Positions 7,661-16,602 of a DNA stretch of 64,000 nt are shown here, piece after piece. This DNA comes from Acidimicrobiia bacterium (GTDB lineage Bacteria; Actinomycetota; Acidimicrobiia; Acidimicrobiales; VFJN01): contig SHVB01000001.1 of NCBI GenBank assembly GCA_009694375.1, forward strand, positions 196,366 to 260,365, written 5' to 3'. How positions within the stretch are numbered: position 1 is the first letter of the stretch; each line of letters starts with the position of its first letter. The notes below the pieces were generated by a model. That model ran no database searches, was not told where the DNA came from, and saw nothing but the letters and a program-made list of their open reading frames with translations. A program made the position numbers and the translations under genes.

Positions 7661-8134
7661 ATGCCCGGCCTTGAAGACCTCTACCGAGAAATCATCCTCG
7701 ACCACTACCGCTCGCCCCGGAACCGTGGCGAACTACCCGCGCCACCGGCCACCAGGGTGGAAGGCTTCAATCCGCTCTGCGGCGACGAGATCGTGATCTT
7801 CCTCACCGTCGCCAACGGCGCCGTGGAAGACATCCGCATCGGCGGCCAGGGCTGCTCGATTAGCCAGTCCTCGGCATCGATGATGTCGGCGGTGGTCAAG
7901 GACAAGACCGTCGATGAAGTTCGCCGCCTCACCAATGCCTTCAAGGCCATGATGTCGATTCACGTAGGCGGCGATGAACACGGCGACGCCCTCCCTGATC
8001 CGGACGTCAAACTGGGCGACCTCGAGGCCCTGCAGGGCGTCGTGAAGTTCCCCGTTCGCATCAAGTGCGCCACCCTTTCCTGGAACACCCTGGCGCAGGC
8101 CATCGATGAAGCGATGGCCAGCAAAGATCCCTGA
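7661..8134 (+). CDS. sufU: SufU sulfur-transfer protein
   Basis: 157 residues of the SufU/IscU fold. The three zinc/sulfur cysteines are present: Cys40 (NPLCGDE), Cys65 (GQGCSISQSS) and Cys136 (IKCATLSW). The ~18-residue insertion between the second and third Cys marks it as SufU rather than IscU; it accepts sulfur from SufS. An AGGA 11 nt upstream may act as ribosome binding site. It ends only 3 nt before the convergent sufC2 stop, with no visible terminator. Confidence 0.93.
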   Translation: MPGLEDLYREIILDHYRSPRNRGELPAPPATRVEGFNPLCGDEIVIFLTVANGAVEDIRIGGQGCSISQSSASMMSAVVKDKTVDEVRRLTNAFKAMMSIHVGGDEHGDALPDPDVKLGDLEALQGVVKFPVRIKCATLSWNTLAQAIDEAMASKDP

Positions 8135-8137
8135 CCG

Positions 8138-8896
8138 CTAGGAGAGGCTCGCCTCGCCATGGGCGGCGGTGAACTCGCCGTAGCCGGTGGTTTCCAGTTC
8201 CAGAGCCAGTTCTGGTCCGCCGCGACGCTGGATCACCCCGTGAGCCAACACGTGGACGTAATCGGCCCGCAGTTCGTGCAGCAGGCGGTTGTAATGGGTG
8301 ATGGCCACGACACCGAGCCCGGTCTCTTCGGTGGCCGCCTCGATCCGACGGGCGCACGCCCGCAGGGCGTCGAGGTCGAGGCCGGAGTCGATCTCGTCCA
8401 GGATAGCGATGGCCGGTTGGAGCACCCCTAACTGCAATGTCTCATTTCGCTTCTTCTCGCCGCCGGACAAGTCCACGTTCATGGCTCGGTCCAGGAACCG
8501 ATCGTCGAAGCCGATCCGGCTGGCCTCGGCGCGGAGGCGCTCCGGCACCTCGGTCCGGTTGCGCCCCGATGCCTCGAAAGCGGCCTCAAGCACATCGACC
8601 ACCGCCACCCCCGGCACCTCAGTGGGATACTGCATCGCCAGAAAGAGCCCGGCCTGCGCCCGCTCCGATGCCGTGAGGGCGAGAATGTCGAGGCCATCGA
8701 GCGTGACACTTCCCCCCAACACTTCGTAGCCCGGGTGGCCCATGATCACATGGGACAACGTGGACTTGCCCGATCCGTTCGGCCCCATGATGGCGTGCAC
8801 CTCACCGGAGCGGACCGTGAGGTCAACTCCCTTGAGGATCTCCTTACCCGCCACCCCGGCCCGTAGCCCTGTGATCTCCAACACATGCTCGCTCAT
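8138..8896 (-). CDS. sufC: SUF Fe-S assembly ATPase SufC (copy 2)
   Basis: 252 residues, a second complete SufC with Walker A GPNGSGKST, signature LSGGEKKRNE, Walker B AILDEIDSGLDLD and switch His ITHYNRLL. It differs from copy 1 in the helical region and around the signature (MNVDLSGGEKKR versus LNEGFSGGEKKR), so it is not a recent duplicate. It is last in the sufB unit and its ATG overlaps the Rieske gene stop by 4 nt. The two SufCs may serve different scaffolds or form a mixed SufBCC'D complex. Confidence 0.92.
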   Translation of the reverse strand: MSEHVLEITGLRAGVAGKEILKGVDLTVRSGEVHAIMGPNGSGKSTLSHVIMGHPGYEVLGGSVTLDGLDILALTASERAQAGLFLAMQYPTEVPGVAVVDVLEAAFEASGRNRTEVPERLRAEASRIGFDDRFLDRAMNVDLSGGEKKRNETLQLGVLQPAIAILDEIDSGLDLDALRACARRIEAATEETGLGVVAITHYNRLLHELRADYVHVLAHGVIQRRGGPELALELETTGYGEFTAAHGEASLS

Positions 8897-9210
8897 GGAA
8901 TCCGCACCTCAATCTCGCCATCGACGACGCAAACTTCGTAGACCGGCACGGGCTTGATGGCCGGCAGCGACTGCGGCAGGCCCGTCTCCAGGGAGAACGC
9001 GCTGCCATGCTTCCAGCACTCGAGTTGCTTTTCGTGGCACAGCACCTCGCCCTCGGCCAGGGAAATGTCCTGATGGCTGCAGCGGTCGTCGATGGCGTAC
9101 ACGGCATCGTCGATGCGCACAACGGCGATCCGGTGCGGGCCGATGATGACCTGCCGGGCACTGCCGGGGGCCATGTCCTCAAACTTGCCGATCCGCTCGA
9201 CCATCGTCAT
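8893..9210 (-). CDS. Rieske-type [2Fe-2S] ferredoxin in the SUF operon
   Basis: 105 residues. The Rieske ligands are present as C-S-H (DRCSHQDISLAEG) and C-W-K-H (LECWKHGSAFS), preceded by the usual IDDAVYAIDD strand. It is a small soluble electron carrier of the NirD/dioxygenase-ferredoxin type. A Rieske protein between sufD and sufC is common in actinobacteria and may supply electrons for cluster assembly, though its role is not established. It overlaps sufD and sufC2 by 4 nt on each side. Confidence 0.88.
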   Translation of the reverse strand: MTMVERIGKFEDMAPGSARQVIIGPHRIAVVRIDDAVYAIDDRCSHQDISLAEGEVLCHEKQLECWKHGSAFSLETGLPQSLPAIKPVPVYEVCVVDGEIEVRIP

Positions 9211-10319
9211 GCGAGCACCGTGCGCACCTTGACGGCCACCGCGGCATCGAGTGCTGGGCGCAAGTCCGTGGTGGGAAAAGCGCTGAATACCTCATCAAAA
9301 AACCCGGCCACGATGAGGCGCTCAGCCACCACCGTGGGCACGCCGCGACTCTCGAGGTAGAACCGCTGATCCGCATCAATGGGACCGACTGCCGAGGCAT
9401 GACTGCAGTGCACGTCGTTGTTCTCGATCTCCAGGTTGGGCACCGACTCGGCCCAGGCCTCTTCGGACAGTTTGATGTTTCGGTTCGTCTGGAAGGCGTT
9501 CGTACCACGCGCTTCTTTTCCCACCCGGATCAAACCGGTGTAAACAGACCGAGACCGATCGCTCACGGTTCCCTTGAAGAGGAGGTTGCTGGTCGTGTCG
9601 GGGGCCACATGCTCCTGGAAGGTGCGGTAATCGAGCGTCTGGTCACCGTCGCCGAAGTAGGCGGCGAGCAAGGTGCCCGTGGCGCCGCGGCCGATAAGAG
9701 AGCAATCAGTGCGCACGCGGGCGTAGTCGCCGCCGAAGCCAGCCAATCCCGCCGTCACCGTCGCCTGCGCCTCAATGGCCATCTCCAGGGTGCCAATCGT
9801 CCAGGCCGATCGGTGAAGTTCCTGAAACCCCACGTAGCCAACCTGGGCGGCGTCGGCCACCTGCAACACCGTGCGGGGCAGGACCAGACCCGCACCCCCG
9901 CCCTCGAATCGTTCCTCGACCACCACCCGACTGTTGGCCCCCGCCCTCACCACTAGGTGGGGGGCACTGACGCACCCATCGGCTGTCCCAACGTGGCGCA
10001 CCACGATCGGCTCCTCGACGCTTACCCCGGCCGGCACCACAATGACGATCGGATCGACCGCCAAAACCTCGTGCCACCACACGAGGGCGTCGCCCTCCGC
10101 GGGCGCCTCGGGGAGCAGATCAACCGCCTCCGAGAGCCGGGCCACCACCGCCGGGCCCAGATCGCCATGAGTGACGGTGACCCCGCCCATGACCGGACGA
10201 AATAGGGCCATATCGAGTTCATCCACGCGGCTGTAGCGCCACACCTCCTCGGCCGAGGTGGGCATGGTCGCGTGATCAAGGCGCTCGAGGGCCGCCATCC
10301 GGCGCGCGTCGAGGCCCAT
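9207..10319 (-). CDS. sufD: SUF scaffold protein SufD
   Basis: 370 residues. A divergent N-terminal helical part is followed by the right-handed beta-helix typical of SufB/SufD; the C-terminal region (KEARGTNAFQTNRNIKLSEE; IENNDVHCSHASAVGPID; FYLESRGVP) is diagnostic. It pairs with SufB and SufC in the cytosolic scaffold complex. It is preceded by a 126-nt gap after the 4-Cys gene and overlaps the Rieske gene by 4 nt. Start taken at ATG 10319; no strong ribosome binding site decides it. Confidence 0.93.
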   Translation of the reverse strand: MGLDARRMAALERLDHATMPTSAEEVWRYSRVDELDMALFRPVMGGVTVTHGDLGPAVVARLSEAVDLLPEAPAEGDALVWWHEVLAVDPIVIVVPAGVSVEEPIVVRHVGTADGCVSAPHLVVRAGANSRVVVEERFEGGGAGLVLPRTVLQVADAAQVGYVGFQELHRSAWTIGTLEMAIEAQATVTAGLAGFGGDYARVRTDCSLIGRGATGTLLAAYFGDGDQTLDYRTFQEHVAPDTTSNLLFKGTVSDRSRSVYTGLIRVGKEARGTNAFQTNRNIKLSEEAWAESVPNLEIENNDVHCSHASAVGPIDADQRFYLESRGVPTVVAERLIVAGFFDEVFSAFPTTDLRPALDAAVAVKVRTVLA

Positions 10320-10445
10320 CGGTCCGGGGAAAGCAGCAAGAGTGAAAGAGCTCAGGGGAACGACCTCAAGAATGTGGCGCTACCCGGTTCGTCGGGGCGT
10401 CGGGGGAACCCCAGCCTATCGGCGCGCGGGCGAGGTTCCCAAGGC

Positions 10446-10805
10446 TCAAGACTTCGCTGGGCGGCGGAAGAAGCGCCGAAACCGGCCGCCGCCGCTCTGC
10501 TCGGCCTCTACCTCGGCCAGAACCTGGGCCCCGATGGAGTTCACATAATCCTCGGCTTCGTCGAGCACGGCCGCCACCGAGCCATCGCGGCGCTCGAGGG
10601 CGTCCATCGGCTCCTCGGGCGTGGGGGGGGTGACGAGGGTTCCGTGGCTCCAATTCACATCAGCCAGCCGACGCTCAAACTTGGAGCAGTCATCGGGGCA
10701 GCGCCACGGGGCCTCCGGCGCGAGGTCCAGATTGCACTTCCGCACGGCATCGCCATTCGGATAGGTGCGGCTCTCGAATTGTTTGCAGTCCTGGCGCATC
10801 GGCAC
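10446..10805 (-). CDS. Four-cysteine protein embedded in the SUF operon
   Basis: 119 residues, no named domain. The N-terminal 45 residues hold four cysteines (Cys7, 24, 36, 40) in QDCKQFE, VRKCNLDLAPE and WRCPDDCSKFE, a spacing that could bind Zn or an Fe-S cluster. The rest is acidic and helical, ending in a basic tail (FRRFFRRPAKS). It sits between sufB and sufD, 4 nt after the sufB stop, so it is almost certainly co-expressed with the scaffold. A role in cluster transfer or complex assembly is inferred only from position and cysteines. Confidence 0.75.
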   Translation of the reverse strand: MPMRQDCKQFESRTYPNGDAVRKCNLDLAPEAPWRCPDDCSKFERRLADVNWSHGTLVTPPTPEEPMDALERRDGSVAAVLDEAEDYVNSIGAQVLAEVEAEQSGGGRFRRFFRRPAKS

Positions 10806-10809
10806 GACG

Positions 10810-12207
10810 TCAGCCTACGGAGCCTTCCATCTGGAGTTCGATCAGGCGGCTCCACTCAACGGCGTACTCCATCGGCAGGGTGCGGGTCACGGGCTCGATG
10901 AAGCCATTCACGATCATGCCCATCGCTTGCTCGTTGGAGAGGCCCCGACTCATCAGATAGAAGAGTTGTTCATCGGCCACCTTGGACACAGTGGCCTCGT
11001 GGCCGATCACCGCATCGCGAGAACCAACCTCCATGTACGGGTAGGTATCGCTGGTGGAGTCCTCGTCGAGAATGAGGGCGTCGCACTGCACATGGCTCTT
11101 GCACCCGTAGGCGTCTTTGTCCACGTGCACTAGGCCGCGATAACTGGTACGTCCCCCATCTTTGGAGATGGACTTGGAGACGATCTTAGAGGTGGTCTCC
11201 GGGGCTGCGTGTACCATTTTGGCGCCGGCGTCCTGGTGTTGCCCGGCTCCGGCATAGGCCACCGAGAGCACCTCACCAGAAGCCTTGGGACCCACCATGT
11301 ACACCGCTGGGTACTTCATCGTGAGCCGACTGCCGATGTTGCCGTCGATCCATTCCATGTGGCCCTCAGCCTCAACCCGGGCCCGCTTGGTGACCAGGTT
11401 GAACACGTTGTTCGACCAGTTCTGGATCGTGGTGTAGGTCACCCGGGCCGACGGCTTCACGATGATCTCCACCACGGCGGAATGCAGCGAGTCGGTGGTG
11501 TAGACCGGGGCTGAGCAGCCCTCGATGTAGTGCACCTTGGAACCCTCGTCAGCGATGATGAGGGTGCGTTCGAACTGGCCCATGTTCTCCGCATTGATGC
11601 GGAAGTACGCCTGAAGCGGCATCTCTACTTCCACCCCCGGCGGTACATAGATGAAGGAACCACCCGACCAGACCGAGGAGTTGAGGGCGGAGAACTTGTT
11701 GTCGTTCGGCGGAATGATTTTGGCCCAGTACTGCTTCACCAACTCCGGGTACTCCCGCAGGGCGGTATCCATGTCGCAGAAGATGACGCCCTGGCGCTCC
11801 AGGTCTTCCCGATTGCGATGAAATACCACTTCACTCTCGTACTGAGCGGTAACACCGGCGAGGTACTTCCGCTCGGCCTCGGGGATGCCCAACTTCTCGT
11901 AGGTGTTCTTGATGGCATCGGGAAGGTCGTCCCAGTTGTCAACCTGACCGGTGGTGGGCTTGATGTAGTAATAAATGTCGTCGAGATAGATCTCGGAGGT
12001 ATCGCCGCCCCACGTTGGCATCGGGCGCTTCTGGAAATGCCGGTACGACCGGAGCCGGAATTCGAGCATCCAATCGGGCTCGCCCTTCATCCAGGACATC
12101 TCCCGGATGATGTCCTCGTTCAGACCCTTCTTGGGCTTGAACACATAGTCCTCGGCATCACTCCAGCCGAGCTTGTATTTCGAGAGATCGAGATCGGTAA
12201 CAGCCAT
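10810..12207 (-). CDS. sufB: SUF scaffold protein SufB
   Basis: 465 residues, the main scaffold on which Fe-S clusters form. Clear SufB landmarks are [43 protein letters not shown] and [21 protein letters not shown]. The start at ATG 12207 ([14 protein letters not shown]) is chosen over longer in-frame extensions because an AAAGG sits 7 nt upstream. It is first gene of the leftward SUF unit; its promoter (-10 TACTAT at 12255-12250) is overlapped by a sequence resembling the sufC1 palindrome. Confidence 0.95.
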   Translation of the reverse strand: MAVTDLDLSKYKLGWSDAEDYVFKPKKGLNEDIIREMSWMKGEPDWMLEFRLRSYRHFQKRPMPTWGGDTSEIYLDDIYYYIKPTTGQVDNWDDLPDAIKNTYEKLGIPEAERKYLAGVTAQYESEVVFHRNREDLERQGVIFCDMDTALREYPELVKQYWAKIIPPNDNKFSALNSSVWSGGSFIYVPPGVEVEMPLQAYFRINAENMGQFERTLIIADEGSKVHYIEGCSAPVYTTDSLHSAVVEIIVKPSARVTYTTIQNWSNNVFNLVTKRARVEAEGHMEWIDGNIGSRLTMKYPAVYMVGPKASGEVLSVAYAGAGQHQDAGAKMVHAAPETTSKIVSKSISKDGGRTSYRGLVHVDKDAYGCKSHVQCDALILDEDSTSDTYPYMEVGSRDAVIGHEATVSKVADEQLFYLMSRGLSNEQAMGMIVNGFIEPVTRTLPMEYAVEWSRLIELQMEGSVG

Positions 12208-12241
12208 CGTGCGGCCTTTCAGAGCGACGCGGGTATTTCTC

Positions 12242-12254
12242 CTACCCTGATAGT
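12242..12254 (-). promoter_or_regulatory. Operator candidate at the sufB promoter
   Basis: On the + strand CTACCCTGATAGT matches the sufC1 element CTATCGAGATAGT at 10 of 13 positions, with identical GATAGT half-sites. Its position over the -10 fits repression. The left half-site is imperfect, so affinity may differ from the sufC1 site. Confidence 0.45.
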
Positions 12255-12255
12255 A
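12250..12255 (-). promoter_or_regulatory. -10 element of the sufB unit
   Basis: TACTAT about 43 nt upstream of ATG 12207, giving a transcript with a leader and a Shine-Dalgarno sequence, unlike most other first genes here. Confidence 0.4.
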
Positions 12256-12304
12256 ACAATTCTTGCCCGTCGTTCCCACCTGCTGGATCCACCCGACGCA
12301 CCGC

Positions 12305-12310
12305 TAGTGT
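12305..12310 (+). promoter_or_regulatory. -10 element, leaderless start at GTG 12317
   Basis: TAGTGT, 6 nt, GTG 12317. An alternative GTG at 12329 has GGGAGG 4 nt upstream. Confidence 0.45.
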
Positions 12311-12316
12311 GGAGAG

Positions 12317-14005
12317 GTGGGAGGCGCCGTGGACAATCTCAGCGACAACGTGCCGCGGCACGAACTCCTAGCCCTGTCGTTCCAGCACTCGCCCCACCCG
12401 CAGTTCATTAGCCATGCCGATGGCTCGATCGTGCTAGCCAACCCCGCCTATGCCGAGTTCATAGGTAGCCCCATCGAAGCCGTCCTCGGCACCGGGCCGG
12501 CGGACATCAGCCATCCCGACGACCTTGACGTCATCCTCGACGGCGGCCTCCGCCTCCTCCTGGGCGAGATCGACCGGATGGAGATAGAGGTCAGACTGCG
12601 CCGGGCAGACGATGAGATTCGCATATGCGCCGTGCGCTCCGTCCTCGCCCACGACTCCCGCGGCAACATCATGTATGTGACCGACCTTGAGGACGTCACC
12701 CCGAATCGACTGGCGGAGGCGGAGTTGAGCGCCAGCCGAGTTCAGTTTCAAGCTATGGCCGATTCGGTACCGGTTGGAATTCAATCGCGGGACCAGACGG
12801 GTCGCCTGACGTACGTCAACAAACGATGGTCCGAGATCACCGGGGTGTCCGCCGCCACCGCCATCGGTCGTCGGCTAGCAAGCATCATTCACCCCGACGA
12901 TCTCCCCCAGGTAATCAAACGATCTGCCGAATTGGCTGAAAAAGATGCGGCCTACGAGACCAAGTACCGGGTAGAGCGACCGGACGGTTCCATGCGATGG
13001 GTGACGAGCCGCAGCCTGAAGATACCCGAAGCGGACGGCCAGCCAACCAGCTACGTCGGGTCGATCGACGACATCACCGATCTGGTAAAAGCCCAAATGG
13101 ATGCGAGCCGCCTCGCCACCATCTTGGAGACCACCAGCGACCTGGTATGGATCATCGACGAAGCCTGGCGGGTGACCTGGAGCAACGCCACCGCCCGAGC
13201 AGCCTTCGGCCTGGACCGTTTACCACTACCCATCAGCGCCGATCTGCTCTACACCGCGGAGAGCCTCGATAAAATCGATAATGAGATACGCCCGAAACTT
13301 TTGCAGGGCGAAAATTGGGTTGGCGAACTCGCAATGAACGGGGCCGATAGCACTCCTTTATGGATCCGGCAATCCTTGAGCCCCCAGTTCGATCCCATCG
13401 AAAACACGAACTCCATCGCCGCGCTAGCCCACGACGCCAGCGAACGACGAGAGATCGGCATGCAACTGACCCATCGGGCGAACCACGATCCACTCACTGG
13501 GCTTCCCAACCGGGGCCTGCTGCTCGAGCGCCTCGCCTCCGCCATCGCAACCCGCAGTGCCCCAGACGAAGCAATCGCCGTACTGTTCCTCGACGTCGAC
13601 AATTTCAAGAGGGTGAACGACCAATTCGGGCATCAGGTTGGCGATCAGTTTCTCCATACCGTGGCCGAACGCTTGTCGTCCGTCCTGCGCTCCTCCGATC
13701 TGGTGGGTCGATTCGGAGGCGACGAATTCGTGGTCGTCTGCTCAGGCCTGCGCCATACGGCGGTGGCGAACCTCACCGCTCAGCGCCTCCTCACGGCACT
13801 GTCACAGACTCCCATCAGTGCCAGCGGGAATCTCATTCCCGTCACCGCCAGTCTGGGCGTCACGTTCCTGGCCGGCGCTGGCGAGTCTGACCCGGAAACT
13901 CTTATTCGGGAGGCCGACAAGGCGATGTACCGGGCCAAGAGCCTCGGCCGAAATCGAATCGAATCGTACGATGAGTTGCTGCGGTCGCCTCTACCGAGCG
14001 AGTAG
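12317..14005 (+). CDS. Diguanylate cyclase with N-terminal PAS domains
   Basis: 562 residues. There are three PAS-like sensor modules (roughly residues 15-130, 140-260 and 270-375), the second ending in the typical PAC text YVGSIDDITD, then a GGDEF domain. The active site is intact: G467-G-D-E-F471, with NHDPLTGLPNR at the domain start. The inhibitory site R458-S-S-D461 lies five residues before it, so product feedback by c-di-GMP is expected. No membrane segment or EAL domain, so it is a cytosolic c-di-GMP synthase with unknown signal. It precedes the SMC-like gene on the same strand by ~200 nt. Confidence 0.92.
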   Translation: MGGAVDNLSDNVPRHELLALSFQHSPHPQFISHADGSIVLANPAYAEFIGSPIEAVLGTGPADISHPDDLDVILDGGLRLLLGEIDRMEIEVRLRRADDEIRICAVRSVLAHDSRGNIMYVTDLEDVTPNRLAEAELSASRVQFQAMADSVPVGIQSRDQTGRLTYVNKRWSEITGVSAATAIGRRLASIIHPDDLPQVIKRSAELAEKDAAYETKYRVERPDGSMRWVTSRSLKIPEADGQPTSYVGSIDDITDLVKAQMDASRLATILETTSDLVWIIDEAWRVTWSNATARAAFGLDRLPLPISADLLYTAESLDKIDNEIRPKLLQGENWVGELAMNGADSTPLWIRQSLSPQFDPIENTNSIAALAHDASERREIGMQLTHRANHDPLTGLPNRGLLLERLASAIATRSAPDEAIAVLFLDVDNFKRVNDQFGHQVGDQFLHTVAERLSSVLRSSDLVGRFGGDEFVVVCSGLRHTAVANLTAQRLLTALSQTPISASGNLIPVTASLGVTFLAGAGESDPETLIREADKAMYRAKSLGRNRIESYDELLRSPLPSE

Positions 14006-14208
14006 TTGCGCCGCTCCGATCACCCCTCGCAACCTCAACGCACCCGTCGCTGAGCACGACCACACCCACGGTGATGTGACGACGATCCCGTCGCGTTGGT
14101 CTTCACGGTGCTTTGCAACAGATCGATTCCGGGTCTGATCTGGCCCGATTCCCGCCTACAGATTCCCAACTTGCCTGCCGATACTTACTCGCGAGAGGAG
14201 CCTCGTCC

Positions 14209-16587
14209 ATGCGGTTCGATGAGTTTGTGCTGTCGATGGCCGATGACCCGTTCCGGGTGAAGTTCCACCCGCGCCTAACAGTGCTCGCCGGATTGCCCAC
14301 CGCCGAGCGCGAGGCACTGACCTCCAGTATTCTCTCGGCCCTGACCGGGGGAGGCGAATCCACCGCCCTTCGCTACCAAGACGCTGACAATCGCACCGTG
14401 GATCTCCTCAGTCACGATGGCACCCTGGCCTCCCGTTACGACGATGACGGTTCGCCCGCTCCCCTTCCCGTCGGGTACTGGGCACCCACCCGGGAGGCGC
14501 TGGCTACCGCGATCCTCCTGCAGGCCAGCGATGTTGTCGCAACCTCCCGACCCATACCGGGCAACGAGCCGCTTGAACTTACTGATGCTCGTGCCATCCT
14601 GGCGCAACTCACCGAAGAGGTGGAGGCGGCCCGAAGCGAATCACAGAAGGCATCGACTCTCAAGGCGGAGCTCAACACGATCGACGAACAACTCCGCACC
14701 GCCCATGACACCATGGCCCAACGGGCGTACGCCTCAGTGCTCGCCCGGCTCGATCGCCTACGGGCCGAGGTTGCCGCCCTCGATGCCGGCACCGTTGGAA
14801 TAGCGGCGGATCAGAAGCTCGGGATACAAGCCGCCCAGGTTCTCGAGTTGGCGGCAGGGTGGGAACACGCCCTGGCGACGCTTCAGGAGGGAACAGAACT
14901 CGGCGTACCCGAGGAATCCCTCGATGCGGCCGCCCTGGCGGAGGGCCAGACCATCCCCGGCGAGACTCCCGACGGACTCGACGAGGCCATCGCGGCACTC
15001 GTGGAGGCCCATACCGATCGAGAGAACCTTGATCACCAGCTTCAGATCATGGCGGTGGCGAAGCTCCCCGCACCATCGGATCTCATCGTCAGCGAACTAG
15101 GGCTCGTAGACCAGACCCAGCTCTGGGGTGCCGCCGAGAACCTCCAAGCCACCTCTGCCGAGTTGGCCCGCATCCAGATCACCCTCGGCGGCCTTGGCCG
15201 AGACGCCGGGCCCGGCCCCTCCATCATCGAATCCATCGAGGCCAACCACCTCGAGGTGGAGGATGCCCGCCACCGGGCCGAGAGCCTCTACGTCACGGGC
15301 GCCACCGCCGTCGCCGTGGGCAGCCTCGTGGCGCTCGCCGGCGCGCTCAGCACGGCCGTGTTGATACCAGTGGGGATAATCGGGGCGGTTTTGGCGGCCA
15401 CCGTCTTGTTCCTCAGGCCGTGGCGTCGCCTGGCTAACGCTGTCAAGGTCGAGAGGACCGCGCTCGAGACCGTAGGGGCGACGACGTATCTCGCCTTCCA
15501 CATCCGACGCGTCGATGCCACTATCGACCCCCTGCTGCGTGAATCCGTCCATGTCGCCACGGCCCAGCAGCGTGCGGCTCGGGCCATCTGGGTAGAAATG
15601 GCCGGCTTAGAGGTAGACGTGGAAAGGGCCCTCAGCCTCCAACCGGAGGTGCGTGCCTACCACGATGCCGCCCGAAACCTCGGCGGGGCGGCCAGTGAGA
15701 TCGTGCACCTGCGTCGCGAGCTCGCCGAAAATGCCCTACCGGCGGAAGCCAGCGCGCAGGCCCGAGTGGAGGAACTGTGTGGTCCGTTCGGACTGAGCAG
15801 TTCCGAACTGGCGGTGGCAACCGACATCAACCGGGCCATCCACCAACGGGTCCACTTCGGTATGGCCGCCCGCCGTCAGGCCGGACTGGCGGAGGCAGCC
15901 GCCCAGGAAAGGCAGGCGGCTGCTCACCTCGAACACATGCTGGGCCAATTGGGGTTCAACGACGGCGACCTGGCCGAGCGGGCGGCGCGGATTCACGAGG
16001 TGGTAGAGCAAGCCGCCGAGCGGGAGGATGCCCGGGCCCGGTCTCGCCCCCGCCACGAAATCGACGCCGAATTCGACTACCTTCAGGAACTCGCCCGCCA
16101 GCAACGCCGCCCCGAATGGGCGACGGTCACCGCCGCCGATGCCATCGCCCCCGACATCGCAGACCTCGAGCAGCATCGAGAGAACATCCTGGGTCGCCTC
16201 GCTGAGGTGCCCCCCACCATTGACCTCGGCCGCCTCCAAGATCGCCATGCCGCCATCGAGCGGCGCATCGAGAGCCTCGAGATCAAACACCTCGGCCACG
16301 AAGCTGGCGCCGACCCCAGCGCAGTCGAGGAGATTCAACGCCTTCTCGTATCCCACCTCACCACAGCCGCCCACGCCGGTCCCAACGGAGACCCCATGCC
16401 CACTCTGCTCGATGAGGTCTTGCTCCGGGTGCCCGCCAAACGCACGTGGGACCTCCTCGATGTTCTGCACCGGCTGTCCGAGCAGACCCAAATCATCTTG
16501 CTTAGCGACGATCCATTCGTGACTGCGTGGGCCCGCCAACAGGCCCCCGCCGGTAGCCTGCGACTACTCGAGCCCGCTCCCGCCTAA
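14209..16587 (+). CDS. Membrane-embedded SMC/Rad50-like protein, degenerate P-loop
   Basis: 792 residues from ATG 14209, chosen for its AGAGGAG 8 nt upstream. The N-terminus has the SMC/Rad50 opening strand (VKFHPRLTVLAGL, 18-29), but where Walker A should follow it reads PTAEREALTSSIL, with no GK[ST]. Long Ala/Glu/Arg-rich coiled coils flank a hydrophobic hairpin at ~361-402, probably two membrane spans. The C-terminus resembles a Walker B and switch (PTLLDEVLLRV near 730-740; IILLSDDPFV near 763). It recalls YhaN-type proteins but has no nuclease partner nearby. Probably a membrane-tethered structural homologue with weak or no ATPase activity. Confidence 0.7.
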   Translation: MRFDEFVLSMADDPFRVKFHPRLTVLAGLPTAEREALTSSILSALTGGGESTALRYQDADNRTVDLLSHDGTLASRYDDDGSPAPLPVGYWAPTREALATAILLQASDVVATSRPIPGNEPLELTDARAILAQLTEEVEAARSESQKASTLKAELNTIDEQLRTAHDTMAQRAYASVLARLDRLRAEVAALDAGTVGIAADQKLGIQAAQVLELAAGWEHALATLQEGTELGVPEESLDAAALAEGQTIPGETPDGLDEAIAALVEAHTDRENLDHQLQIMAVAKLPAPSDLIVSELGLVDQTQLWGAAENLQATSAELARIQITLGGLGRDAGPGPSIIESIEANHLEVEDARHRAESLYVTGATAVAVGSLVALAGALSTAVLIPVGIIGAVLAATVLFLRPWRRLANAVKVERTALETVGATTYLAFHIRRVDATIDPLLRESVHVATAQQRAARAIWVEMAGLEVDVERALSLQPEVRAYHDAARNLGGAASEIVHLRRELAENALPAEASAQARVEELCGPFGLSSSELAVATDINRAIHQRVHFGMAARRQAGLAEAAAQERQAAAHLEHMLGQLGFNDGDLAERAARIHEVVEQAAEREDARARSRPRHEIDAEFDYLQELARQQRRPEWATVTAADAIAPDIADLEQHRENILGRLAEVPPTIDLGRLQDRHAAIERRIESLEIKHLGHEAGADPSAVEEIQRLLVSHLTTAAHAGPNGDPMPTLLDEVLLRVPAKRTWDLLDVLHRLSEQTQIILLSDDPFVTAWARQQAPAGSLRLLEPAPA

Positions 16588-16602
16588 CTCCCGAGCCCAC
16601 CG

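Noticed and set aside
14006-14208. Small gene or RNA between the GGDEF and SMC-like genes
   Set aside because: Only a 6-bp inverted repeat (CAGATC...GATCTG) and a ribosome binding site are visible; no frame with coding bias.
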